Part shown: piece after piece, positions 1 through 11,100 of the stretch | Layout: every line of letters starts with the position of its first letter | How positions within the stretch are numbered: the first letter of the stretch is position 1 | Assembly (NCBI RefSeq): GCF_001653235.2 | Contig: NC_035795.1 | Location: 2,542,001 to 2,606,000, forward strand | Source of the DNA: Pochonia chlamydosporia 170 | Lineage: Eukaryota; Ascomycota; Sordariomycetes; Hypocreales; Clavicipitaceae | Reading direction: 5' to 3' | Length of the DNA stretch: 64,000 bases | Program-made: the position numbers and the translations under genes | The notes under the pieces: model-generated | Database searches by the model: none | The model's input: the letters and a program-made list of their open reading frames with translations, nothing else | What the model was told of the DNA's origin: nothing

Positions 1-196
1 CCGCCCAGCTCACGGTGAAATATGGTGAATTTGAAGGCAATGTTCATTTCTGGGAATGCCTTCCAGGTGAGGAGGCAAGTCCGGCTCCTTCGCTCCGTCC
101 GAACTGCATGAGTATAAAGTACTAATAGTAACGCAGTATGTTGTTGCGCGGCCGGAGTTCTCAGATGCATCAAGCAAGTCTATTCACGATAAGATT

Positions 197-640
197 ATGA
201 CAGGCGCATTTGAAGTTGGCAAGCCATTTACACTGCCGGACATGAACAACCGTCAGATGACCGATCGATTCGCAAGCCTATCCAACGAACTACTCGTCAA
301 AATTGCAGAACATCTGCCGATCTCAGATGTTTTAGCTTGCTCCAAGGCATCCTGGGCCATGATGAATGCCTCTAGTGCCAATAGTTTCTGGAAAGATGCT
401 CTCAACCGAGACATGTCATGGGCTAAATCTGCGCTGGAGCCAGTGTTGGCTACGGTGAAAGAGCAAGATTTAGACTACAAGCGCTTGCTGCTGTGGCTTG
501 AGGAAGCTACGAGGCCGGAGTTTGCGATGGAATGGCCTTGGCTCCAGGCGGGAAATCGGAGGCGTATTTGGGGTGTTTGTGAGCAAATTGGCCAAGTGTA
601 CTGGCGTAGACTGGGCCGCAAGTCGAAGGTGCCGTTGTAG
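197..640 (+). pseudogene. truncated F-box protein fragment
   Basis: Single open frame of 147 codons from an ATG at 197. Residues about 25-70 read as an F-box-like helix set (SLSNELLVKIAEHLPISDVL), followed by WLEEATRP and NRRRIWGVCEQ. This pattern occurs in long fungal F-box proteins, where the F-box sits mid-protein and substrates would be handed to an SCF ubiquitin ligase. Those relatives are, from memory, several hundred residues long with an extended N-terminal part; here nothing recognisable lies upstream and the frame stops soon after the NRRRIW motif. I therefore read it as a degraded or truncated copy, although a short expressed gene cannot be excluded. The F-box assignment is fairly sure; the pseudogene status is inference. 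Confidence 0.45.
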
Positions 641-3600
641 GAGGCCTGTTGTTTGGTTAGAGAGGGTAAAAGCTGGTAGCAGGTGGTATCTTCTGGTGAA
701 TGGATGCTTGCATTCCCTTAAGCTGACGGATTGTGGACGAAGTGAATGGGCATATTGAGAAACCATGGACAGAATCTACGGCACCTCTTCTAGTCGTTTG
801 GAAATAATACATCTCTTAAGTCAGATTTGTGTATCAATGATGTATCTGCCTTCTTTGCAAGACTATAGTAGTCCTCTCCTGCTATGGTTCTCACTCCATA
901 CCGTCAACCCTGCACTTTCCACAGGTTCTGTATCCAGTTGAACAAAGAATACTGCATCATGACATTATCCGTGGCACCGGCACACCTGATAATTGACCCA
1001 TTGATGCACCCACAGCCCAATTTGCCACAGTCCAAGCCCGATGTCTGGGTGGCCCTTCTGCGCTCGACACTACATCCGGTACATGCTTCCTGGAGGAACG
1101 CTGCTTTGAAAGACAATCAATTGCGGCAGCACCTAGCCTGGTGATTACGATGATTCACCTACGTCATGGTGCTGGCATTCGTCTTGTTGACAGAAGATCT
1201 GCGTCCAACATGGTGTATGTGCTCGGCAAAAGTGAAGTGGTAAATGCAACCGGCAGCGACTGGGGCGTGGTTTCAACGAGCGGTCTGTTTTCTTTGGAGC
1301 CGAGTCGACTGACGTAGCCAGTTCTGAACAGAGGTTATCATCGGATGACTTTCGGCAGAATCAGCACGGGAAACTGAAAATGAAGATCGGTGGCAAAACT
1401 TCGCAACTACTTGCCTTTCGTTACGTCTGAGGAATCGGCGAGCCCGGCTACGTGGCCTACGGTTTCTGCAATCGACTTCTTGTAACCAAACTCGGAAACA
1501 TGGGCCGCGCAGTCCTGTGAGAGTCTGAATGAGACTGTCAGGAGCTTTCTTTGGAAGCATCTAGAGTGTCCGGCCGATACCGAGACCGGATCTGACTATA
1601 GAAAATTCAGGGTTTGTGGCACTCTCTAATTGAAAACGCTGAAAAATGTGTCAATGTCCTGACCTAGGTAAGGCAAATCGGTCCCTGGGTGTGGTGTGCA
1701 ACGAGAGACCCTTTCAGTACCTAGGTAGTCAAGCACATGGCTGTGAAACATACCATCACAACAGTCATTGTGGATTTTCGCATGTCCAAGCGTCGACTTT
1801 TTTAGGGCGAACAAGGTAGTAGTTCTTGAAGCGGCTTTCGTAACAGGCTACATTTCTCGGCCTACTCCTTTGGGTTGAGTCGTTCGTCTAATCTTGCCTA
1901 TTGAACCACCTGACTTCCCTACCAATATTCCGAACTTAAAGCCTCTCTACTTCGGATTTCATTTCGTAATGTTACCACTTCCGATCCCGTTCTAGAACGA
2001 AGCAGCATTTCTTACGGACATGGGAGGTCACGCCTCGGCAATTCCACCACGTATCTCAACGACGCGAGGCTTTTGGTGGACCATTTGGTGTCGTGCATCA
2101 AATTTCAAGGCGTCGAACTACCCATATCACCGTTATTAGGTAGCCCACTCGAATCAATATCGAAATTGCAAATCCGGGAGGGGATGCCAATCCTAATTCG
2201 GTGTTACAATTAAGGACCCTTTGTAACATGCCAACAGTGTACACCTTCGCCCGGCACTAGTCATTGTAAGTCTTTCATATCATGCGTATGAATGACGGGA
2301 CAGTGCCACCGTGTTCGCAGGTGGTCTCATGATGATGTGGGCAATGAAAACTAAGTGGAGGTCCATCGACTCGTTCCCGAATCATCAAGTTTGGCATCAT
2401 GGCCAACAGAGCTTAGGCAGGAAGAATATGTTGCGATGTCCCACGGCTCTGTTAGCACATATATTGCTATTGTGACACTTCTCTTGGAGACATAGCGTAA
2501 CCATGCTCTCAAGGAAGTAGGTGTTGGTAGAGACCCTGCAACCTGCTCGCATGTTTGTTGGCGACAAATCACAAACCGCACTCTATTTGCTTGTGTGACT
2601 AGTCCCCTACGCTGTCTTGAATCCCGATCTTACGATCCTCCGCAGGAATAGACCATCCAAAATTGAACCGACATCCACAATGTGCGACACCGCAATGTCG
2701 TTCAAAGCCATGTAAGGGGATTCTCGACTCAACGCCACAAATTCTGCCCCAATATAACCATATCTCTTCATTTGCCATGGTAGAACTCGATAATTTGGCA
2801 TGACATCTCATTTGTGCATTGTGATCGGTGTCATGGTGAGTGGACCCCCGCATCATCATCGATTCAGGGATTCTAGACCCTGATGGGCCGTTGGTGAAAG
2901 TTCCCAGGGTGCAGAGGATTTTGACTTCTGCATTTTAACATATCGATATGATCTGGAGTTCTGCATAGGAGTTCCGCATAGATCATGCTGGTTCATCCGA
3001 ATGTTACTGAAGAATTGGCGAAACTTCCGTCAATTTTTGCCACTTGGTGTCTATTGTAACACCCTGTGAGATATTCGACGGCCGACTGAATATTGCTCCA
3101 AACTCAGGAGACAGCTAGTCGCCACTTCCAGAGGGTCTGATCCGGTTGAACTTGACGACCGTACACGACGAGGTGAAGACACTGAAGACCACATGATGTG
3201 GCATGAACGCAAGGTGGCCATGGGCCTAACTGTCTAGAAGACAGTCAATAACGTTTTACCTCCACCTTTTTCCACGTTGCCGTATTTTCCGGCAGTGGTC
3301 ACCCGATAACTCAGGGTTCACAGAAGTAACCTTGACAGTAGCCAGGACATGCATTGTTCCGTACTGTCGGTCACACGACAGCTTGGCGTGAAGCTGTTGA
3401 TGCGTGGTGCGGGAGCGTAGAATCTATCTGAAGTCCAGCCCCGCAGGTCTATCACCTCAGATTCGTCTAGACGCCGAACGCAAATGCAGAGCAACCCCAA
3501 ATCAGACGATGAGATTCTTGGGCCATTTGGCGTAAATATGCTGCAGAATGAGTATTCTTTGAGTCTAGCCACCACCGGAGGAAGCCGTCGCAGTTGGATT

Positions 3601-3789
3601 ATGCGAGATTTGAGATTTGTAAAGGTTTTCCGGAATCCATCTTTGTTCAACTCGTCTTTTTCCTCATCTCATGTAGACTATATTATAGTCGACCTGCCCC
3701 GTCTCTGGGGAGTTTTGAACATGGAGAGGCACGATCAGAACAAGCCTTAGCACCAATCATTCCCATAAACACGATTGTGATTCGCAAAC
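641..3789. other. gene-poor stretch, no supported gene
   Basis: About 3.1 kb with only short overlapping frames (110 codons or fewer) in all six frames. None has a signal peptide, domain motif or plausible splice partners that I can recognise. The stretch includes the promoter of the ethylene-forming-enzyme homologue at its right end. It may hold decayed genes or transposon remnants, but I see no terminal repeats or target-site duplications. Confidence 0.5.
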
Positions 3790-5210
3790 ATGACTTCGCT
3801 TGCAGTCAATACGATGAGGGCAAATGCTTCAATATTTCCAAGAGCAGCGAGGTCCTTGCCGCCCGCTGTGTCGGCGGCCAGCACTAGAGCTTCTATCCAG
3901 TGCTCACACAAGGCAACGATGCCACCTGGTTTCACAGCCACTGTCGGGCAGCTTGAAACCTTTGTGCTACCGAAAGAGGTTTCAGGATCCCTCTCTGATA
4001 GAGCTATGGCCAAGGCCATGGTGAATGCTTGGAGGCGAGATGGCATTCTCCAGGTTGCCATGTCACCACTGCAGCAACAAATTTATGCCCAAGCCAAGGC
4101 GGCGAGTAAAAATTTCTTCAAAAAGACGCCGAAAGAGAAACATGCCTGCGTGAACGATTCCAGTTACGCGGGCTACATTGCTTCTGGTGAAGAAATCACT
4201 GGTGGCATTGCCGACTATTCGGAGATTTTCACAGTCACCAAGGACCTGAATCACAACGACCAAAGGGTCATGGAGAACTGGCCGTGTCACGGCCCATGTC
4301 CTTGGTCTGAAGACAGCATGAAGACAGCCATGGGCGATTACATGGCTGATCTAGGGTCCAGTGGTGACAAGCTGCTTCAATTGATCGAATTAGGTCTCGA
4401 TGTACCGCCAGGTTCCCTGATCAAATACACCCAAGATGGGTGGCACCACATGCGCGTCTTGAGGTGAGTAAATGAGCCGCAGTTGATAACTCCGTGACTT
4501 CATCTTATTGTGAGCTGACTTTTTTTGCTTTGAATTAGATTTCCCCCAAGGCATCGGACCAACGGGAAAGGCAAGGCTGGTCGAGGTATTGGATCCCATA
4601 CAGATTATGGACTGCTGGTCATTGCTGCGCAGGATGAAGTTGGAGGTATGTTCTCGGCGAATCGCCTGTAGACAATTCTTCCCTGTTAACAATTGAATCC
4701 CCATAGGTCTTTTTGTGCGACCACCTCAAAAGGGTGAAGAGTTTGCCAACTGGAAAAAGAGTGTAGCTGGGATGAAAGAAGATGAGTCCGGCTGGGTGTA
4801 TGTGCCACCAACACCAGGCGTATTCACGGTATTTCCTGGTAAGTCATGAATGCCTGCGTCGCTTAACTCTCGTCCGTGGAGCTTTGGATTGACCAAGAAA
4901 TTGTGCAGGTGATATGATGCAGTACATGACCAATAGTTTTCTCCAGTCTACACCACATAAGGTTGGTCTCAACGTTCGTGAGCGCTTTGCGTTTGCCTAT
5001 TTTCATGAGCCGAACTTCCGAGCCATTGTAAAGCCCTTGCCAGGCTACAATGATGGACAACAGCCAGGCAACGGCATTCACTATGGAACGCACTTCACGA
5101 ATATGGCGTTGCGGAATTATCCAGATCGCACAGCCACCAAGAAGCTGCTGAATGACGGGCGTTATGACATGCTGAGCAAGGATGAGCTACGAGACGACAT
5201 GACGTTGTAG
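3790..5210 (+). CDS. efe: ethylene-forming enzyme-like 2-oxoglutarate/Fe(II) oxygenase
   Basis: Four exons (3790-4463, 4539-4645, 4707-4838, 4909-5210) give 404 residues. The body closely resembles the bacterial 2-oxoglutarate-dependent ethylene/succinate-forming enzyme, which converts 2-oxoglutarate to ethylene and CO2 and in a side reaction hydroxylates L-arginine. Visible hallmarks: GYIASGEEITGG (matching the Glu-x-Thr that contacts arginine), GWHHMRVLRFPP, the iron ligands in GSHTDYGLLVIAAQDEVGG and STPHK, the 2-oxoglutarate-binding Arg in RERFA, FHEPNF, and ALRNYPDR (matching the Arg and Tyr at positions 316 and 318 of the Pseudomonas enzyme, numbering from memory). The first 43 residues are an extra leader with four Arg, one Lys and no acidic residue, which looks like a mitochondrial presequence; Met44 (ATG at 3919) would give the bacterial-length protein. 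The gene stands alone beside a gene-poor stretch. Family assignment is strong; ethylene production and mitochondrial location are inference. Confidence 0.9.
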
Positions 5211-8117
5211 ATACCACGGGCATGGGCGAGCGGCACCCCATGTGGACTTGCCCGGACTCTCGCTGGTTGCCTTTCGGATATAGACGGGGGTATTGTCCAT
5301 TTCGATTAGACCATGTACAGTGTAAAATATGTATAATGAATGCCACGAATAGTTCAAACTCGGCCGACGTGTTGAATGCTGGTGGAGAATGTAACGATTG
5401 ACCCCTTGTTGTGTCATGGTGTTAAACGGCATTAGTGCTATCCAGATCTAGTGCAGAATTGCGGATAGTAGATCCCGATTCGTTTAAAACAACTCGGCAA
5501 AGTTTGGGAGCAGTTCATCAAGAAATGTCGGCCGACAACCCCGTCGACAAGCTGCGCCACACGGCCACGCGGTGACACCATTTTCCTACAGTCATGAGGA
5601 ATCAAGGTATCAACAAGGCAAAAAGTCGCAACGACCATTGTGTCTTCGAATTCGGTCCATGGACCTTTCCGATCCAGGGATGATACCCAAGTGGATAATT
5701 TTCGGCACAGCCAGACGATGTTCATAGCTCCGATCATGGTGCCCAATACGCAAACTGTGGTCCGTGGAGCAAAAACGGCAAGGTCGGTCCCGCCGCCAGA
5801 GCCGAACACATTTGGAAACTTGTAAACTTGGTCTCAGACGGACAGCTTAGGATGAGTTGAGAGAAACATAGCCAGCTTGTTGAATGATGCACGCAGTCGC
5901 CAGGTTCCAGCGAATGTCACCACTCTCCGCTCTCACGTCGTGTGCTCGGACGTTGATCACATTTACAAAGCTGACACGATGGTTCCAATAGGAGAGTTGT
6001 CCTCTGGTGGCTGGCATACCGAAAAGAATAATCAGAGCGCAGTAATTCGTTCCTATGGAGAACCAGATGGTTGCAGTGGATTGAACGAGGCGGAGCCCCT
6101 ACATGAAAGATGTACTTGCTTGCATCACGAGCAGGGTGGTGTGAAGAGCATCACTGCTAGGTGAGTGAAGCTGAGATGGACCAGATATCAGGTGACGGGT
6201 GACGGGTGACGGAAGATCCGGGCATCACCAACGGGGTTCAATTCGTTTATTGCCAGCATCGTAGACGGGTCAAGTACGTTTGCCTAGCTGGTGGCTGAGG
6301 AAGAAGTCGTGTTCGAGTTGCATTGATAGACGCGAAGGCGATGGTGGGGGCAAAGATGGATGAGCATTTGAAGACACGGAACTGAGCACAGAGGCACTCA
6401 ATTCCCCCAGCTGTGGGTTGATGTGAAGACGGAAAGTCGTTTCATTGGAGCCGCCCAGTCCTGAACTGCTAGGTTCCCGCAACTTAGGACGAAAAACTTG
6501 GCCTTGACGATCAGGAGGAAATTTCCATCGAGGGTCTGATGGCGTTGGGCTGGTGGCTTGGCTTGTGCTTAAACTGGCGCTAGGCTCCACCGCCTGCCGC
6601 ATCTGTGGGCGATATTCGGCAATTCTCGACAAAAGAGGCATCGACGACCCAGTTGTCAGGCCAGTTCAACTTTTTTTTTGGGCTCAAGTGCTGCCACAGA
6701 CCAGAGCAATTTCGACAGGATCCACTCCAACTAGCCGCAGAAATGACTTCTGTGACTTGGAAATTGAAGGAATCGGAGAAGGCTACAGGCATCTGGTGGC
6801 CAGGTTCAGCAGCCACATGAGATATTTGTGACGTTGGGGATAACTTGAATCAATGATTGAGACCAACTGCTTTGCGTCAGGATATTATTAGGCATCCAAG
6901 CATCCAAAGGCATCGTTGGATGTTGGGTGCTTTGACTGGCTGTGGGAACCTGCGTGTGTGACATAACTGATGCATGCTCAAGCACATAGAAAAGAAGCAG
7001 CTTCAACGTCGTCGTCTTTGTCCAGCCATATGCGGTCCTCTGGGAGTTTAAGCCGCAGACGCTGACGAGTGCATGTCTCAGTTCTTTTTCAGCACCTCAT
7101 CAATGGCACAGTGTCTCGAGTCTTGACTTGCCCGTTGTCATTGCATGTCAATACCAGTTGACATGTCAATCAATATAAAGTCTGGTATATTGGACCAGGC
7201 CGTTTGTCAGGCTCTGCCTCCACTAAAGCTTCCGCCTTCATCCACCAGACTCATCTGCAGGTCGACCGCTGTTTGACGTCAAGTCTGGTGCTCAACTTGC
7301 CCCAGTGCCACTGACGCTGACACTGGCCGCCAGACCAGAGAGTCCTCAGATCCAGTCAATCGCTGGCGTCAGTTCCAATCATTGATCCCCCCAAACGCCG
7401 CGCCCCAATCCAGGCACTTGCACCAGGCTGGGTCCAAGTGCAAGTCTGGTCAACTGGTTCAATTTGATCCCAGCAGTCCCAGCCCGTCCTGGTCCTGGTC
7501 CAGGTCAAGTCAGGTCGAGTCCTCTTCCATCTCCTGTCCCCAACCTACCAGACACTGTCTCAATTGGATCCTCTCTTGTCGTTTGGTTCTTCGTCTTCAA
7601 CCCTCACCTCAATCTTCCTTCACCTCCTTTTCGCGTCTTCCGTCCCTCCTGTTTGCCTTTTTCACGTTCAACACGTCTGAATCTCGGCGTGCAGCCTTCA
7701 TTCGCTGCCGCATCTTGATTTGCCGCCAATTGGTTTACCAGTTGCTATTGTTCTCTTGGTCCTTCGATTCAGGGTCCAGCTCTTGGTGCACCCGCATTGG
7801 CCCCGCGTTCCCTCCTTTTACCACCACAATTCATTTTTTTGTCCGCCACAGAACACCATCAATCAAGAAACTTAATCCATTTGATTGCCTACGACCAGAC
7901 AGCTCTCCTCCCCCGCGCTCGTGTCCAGCCATTGTCGTATCACGCACGGCTGACCTGCCTGCCATCGATGTAAGTATATTCCATCGCTTTCCCTTTCTTC
8001 CTGCCGAATCTCGAGCTGGAGTTCATCTGCTTCAAACTGGTCGCGACGCATCCCAAACAGCGGATCCATCCTCAACCCCAACATAGTCCAAATGCCCATC
8101 CCCCCAGTTGTTGCATC
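5211..8117. other. intergenic region and long leader of HMG-CoA reductase
   Basis: No gene is supported between the oxygenase and the reductase. From about 7180 the + strand is rich in CCAG and pyrimidine tracts, typical of a long fungal leader. A TATAAA lies at 7174-7179. A GTAAGT at 7970 with possible acceptors ending at 8060 (AAACAG) or 8086 (ACATAG) suggests a 5' UTR intron. A heptamer GTGACGG is repeated three times in tandem at 6191-6212. Confidence 0.5.
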
Positions 8118-8151
8118 ATGGCCACCTCGTCTATTGTTATTCGCGGGATGA
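8092..8151 (+). promoter_or_regulatory. overlapping upstream ORF of HMG-CoA reductase
   Basis: An ATG at 8092 opens a 19-codon frame that ends with TGA at 8149-8151. It runs over the first main-frame ATG (8118), and its stop shares bases with the in-frame ATG at 8148 (ATGA). Ribosomes starting at 8092 would bypass 8118 and could restart at Met11 or further down. The sequence is directly visible; a regulatory role is inference. Confidence 0.45.
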
Positions 8152-11100
8152 CCCAGGGCCGGTCATTGCTACATCAACAAGATGCCTCACTGTCACAGTT
8201 GCGCTCGTCAAATTCTCCTGCCTCTACTTACACAAAATCTGCTCTTTCCTTAGACCGAGCTGCTGCCGAGAACCCACCCAAGAACAAATGTCGTAAACCG
8301 AACCGCCGAGTCACCTTCTCCGATACAGTCGACATGATATCTTCGTCTTTCCTACCGACCCGCTTCCGCGGTGAGCCTGACCGCTCTCAGACATCTGCTG
8401 CTCCTTCTCGCATTGGCAAGAAGCTGGCACCGCTGTTGCAGTTTCTCTCCAGAGTCGCATGCTCTCACCCCATTCACACCGTCGTCATTGTCGCCGTCTT
8501 GGCCAGCACCTCCTATGTCGGATTGATTCAGGACAGCCTTTTCGAGGGTCGCACGAGTCTTGGTAAAGCCGACTGGCCTGCCCTGGTTGATGGTAGCAGA
8601 GACCTGGTGGCAGGTCCGGAAACGCAATGGAAATGGCAGAGCATCGAACAGGACGCCACTACCAAGGCTGATTCTAACCATCTGGCACTCCTGACCTTTG
8701 TCTTTCCCGATACCTCTTCGACAGATTCCACCAGCTCTGCTCCTCGATCTCACGTTGTCCCAACGCCCCAAAACCTCTCGATCACCGCGCTTCCCGCCAC
8801 GGAGAACTCGTTCAATACCTATACGTTGGACAGCATTCTGGCTTATGCTGTCCCCAAGAGCCAGGCGCCCGAGTTTGTTTCTGCTGCCAAGGAGATTCCT
8901 GATGAAGAAGCCGAAGAGATTGTTACCCGCCATGGCCGCGAAAAGAAGACATGGATAATGAAGGCGGCCAAGGTCAACTCCAGAAACACCATCATTCAGT
9001 GGCTCAGTAATGCTTGGGTCGAATTTATCGATCTTCTCAAGAATGCCGAAACCCTGGACATTGTTATCATGGTCCTTGGCTACCTCTCTATGCATCTCAC
9101 CTTTGTGTCCCTTTTCCTCTCCATGAGACGAATGGGTTCCAACTTCTGGCTGGGCATGAGCACTCTTTTCTCCTCCGTCTTTGCGTTTCTGTTCGGTCTT
9201 GCCGTCACTACGAAGCTTGGAGTTCCCATTAGTGTCATTCTTTTGTCCGAAGGATTGCCATTTCTGGTTGTGACCATCGGCTTTGAAAAGAACATTGTTC
9301 TCACCAGGGCTGTTCTCAGCCACGCCGTGGAGCATCGCCGCACACAGGGTCGTGATACGAAGCCCGGCAAGAGTTCAAATACCGAAAGCCAATCCCAAAG
9401 CGTCATCTCTTACGCCATTCAAGCCGCTATTAAGGACAAAGGCTACGAGATTCTGCGGGACTATGCAATTGAAATTGCAATTCTCTCCATTGGTGCTGCG
9501 TCGGGAGTTCAGGGTGGCTTGCAGCAGTTTTGTTTCCTGGCTGCATGGATTTTGTTCTTCGACTGCATTCTCCTGTTCACCTTTTATACTGCTATTCTCA
9601 GCATCAAGCTTGAGATCAACCGCATCAAGCGACACTATGACATGCGCATGGCCCTAGAAGCCGACGGTGTGAGCCGTCGCGTAGCTGAAAACGTGGCCAA
9701 GAGCAATGACGATTGGTCTCAGAGCAATGGATCTGGGTCTAAAGAGACGACTTTGTTTGGTCGCATGAGAAGCAGCAGTGTCCCCAAGTTCAAGGTGCTC
9801 ATGATTTCGGGCTTTGTTCTCATCAACGTCATCAACATCTGCACAATTCCTTTTCGAAGTGCCACTTCCCTCTCCAGCCTACGATCCTGGGCTGGCGGAC
9901 TCGGAGGAGTTGTTTCAACCCCACCGGTTGATCCGTACAAGGTCGCTCTCAACGGACTCAACGCTATTCTGGAGACTGCGCGGGCTAGGAATACTTCGAC
10001 TCGCGTTACCGTACTGACGCCGATCAAGTATGAGCTTGAATATCCCTCTGTTCACTACGCCCTGTCGTCGCCACTCAACGATGGTGGCCTCGGCTCTGGA
10101 GATTCTGCTGTCCAATTCGACAACTATGGCGTGGGTGGTCGCATGGTTGGTAGCCTTCTGAAGAGCCTTGAGGACCCTGTCTTGTCAAAATGGATTGTGA
10201 TTGCCTTGGCTTTGAGTGTCGGCCTCAACGGGTACCTCTTCAACGTGGCTAGGTGGAGCATCAAGGACCCCAACATGCCGGAACACAACATCGACCGCAA
10301 AGAACTTGCCAGAGCGCAACAATTCAACGATACCGAGTCCGCCACCCTACCCCTCGGTGAATACGTACCTCCTACACCAGTACGAACCGAGCCTGCGACC
10401 CCTGCCTTGACGGATGATGAGGGTGATGGCCTCCAGTTGAGCAAACGCAAGTCTAACCGATCACAGTCCCAGTCGGAGCATCGACCAATTGAAGAATTGG
10501 AGAGGCTCATTGCTGAGAAGCGTACCCATGAACTTAATGATGAGGAGGTTGTTACCATGTCTATGCGCGGCAAGATCCCGGGCTATGCTCTGGAAAAGGC
10601 TCTCAAAGATTTCACGCGAGCCGTCAAGATTCGACGGACCATTATTTCTCGCACCAAGGTCACCTCAGAGCTCACCAATGGATTGGACCGGTCACTACTG
10701 CCTTATGAACACTATAACTGGGAACGGGTCTTTGGAGCCTGTTGCGAAAATGTCATTGGTTATCTGCCGCTTCCTGTTGGTGTCGCCGGTCCTCTTGTTA
10801 TTGACGGACAGAGCTATTTTATTCCCATGGCTACCACCGAAGGCGTGTTGGTTGCTAGCACCAGTCGTGGCTGCAAGGCCATCAACTCGGGTGGCGGCGC
10901 GATCACTGTGCTTACTAGCGACGGCATGACCCGTGGCCCTTGTGTCAGCTTTGAAACTCTTGAGCGCGCCGGTGCAGCCAAACTCTGGCTAGACTCGGAG
11001 GTTGGACAGAATACCATGAAGAAAGCGTTCAATTCGACGAGTCGATTTGCCCGATTGCAACACATGAAGACTGCCTTGGCTGGAACAAACCTGTACATTC

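Noticed and set aside
3..125. Open frame ending in a stop at 123-125, possible 3' end of a gene left of the window
   Set aside because: Forty codons with no recognisable motif, and a good splice donor (GTGAGG) inside it; too little to support.
884..1144. Plus-strand frame of 86 codons
   Set aside because: Overlaps a minus-strand frame of similar size, with no domain and no conserved start.
6270..6641. Minus-strand frame of 123 codons with an ATG, Ser/Pro-rich
   Set aside because: Low-complexity composition only, no splice partners or motif; could be chance in GC-balanced DNA.
7382..8086. Plus-strand frame of 234 codons before HMG-CoA reductase
   Set aside because: Pyrimidine-rich leader sequence gives Ser/Pro/Arg-rich translation; no ATG start and likely 5' UTR.
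8352..9335. Minus-strand frame of 327 codons inside HMG-CoA reductase
   Set aside because: Antisense shadow of a strongly conserved coding exon; composition reflects the sense codons.
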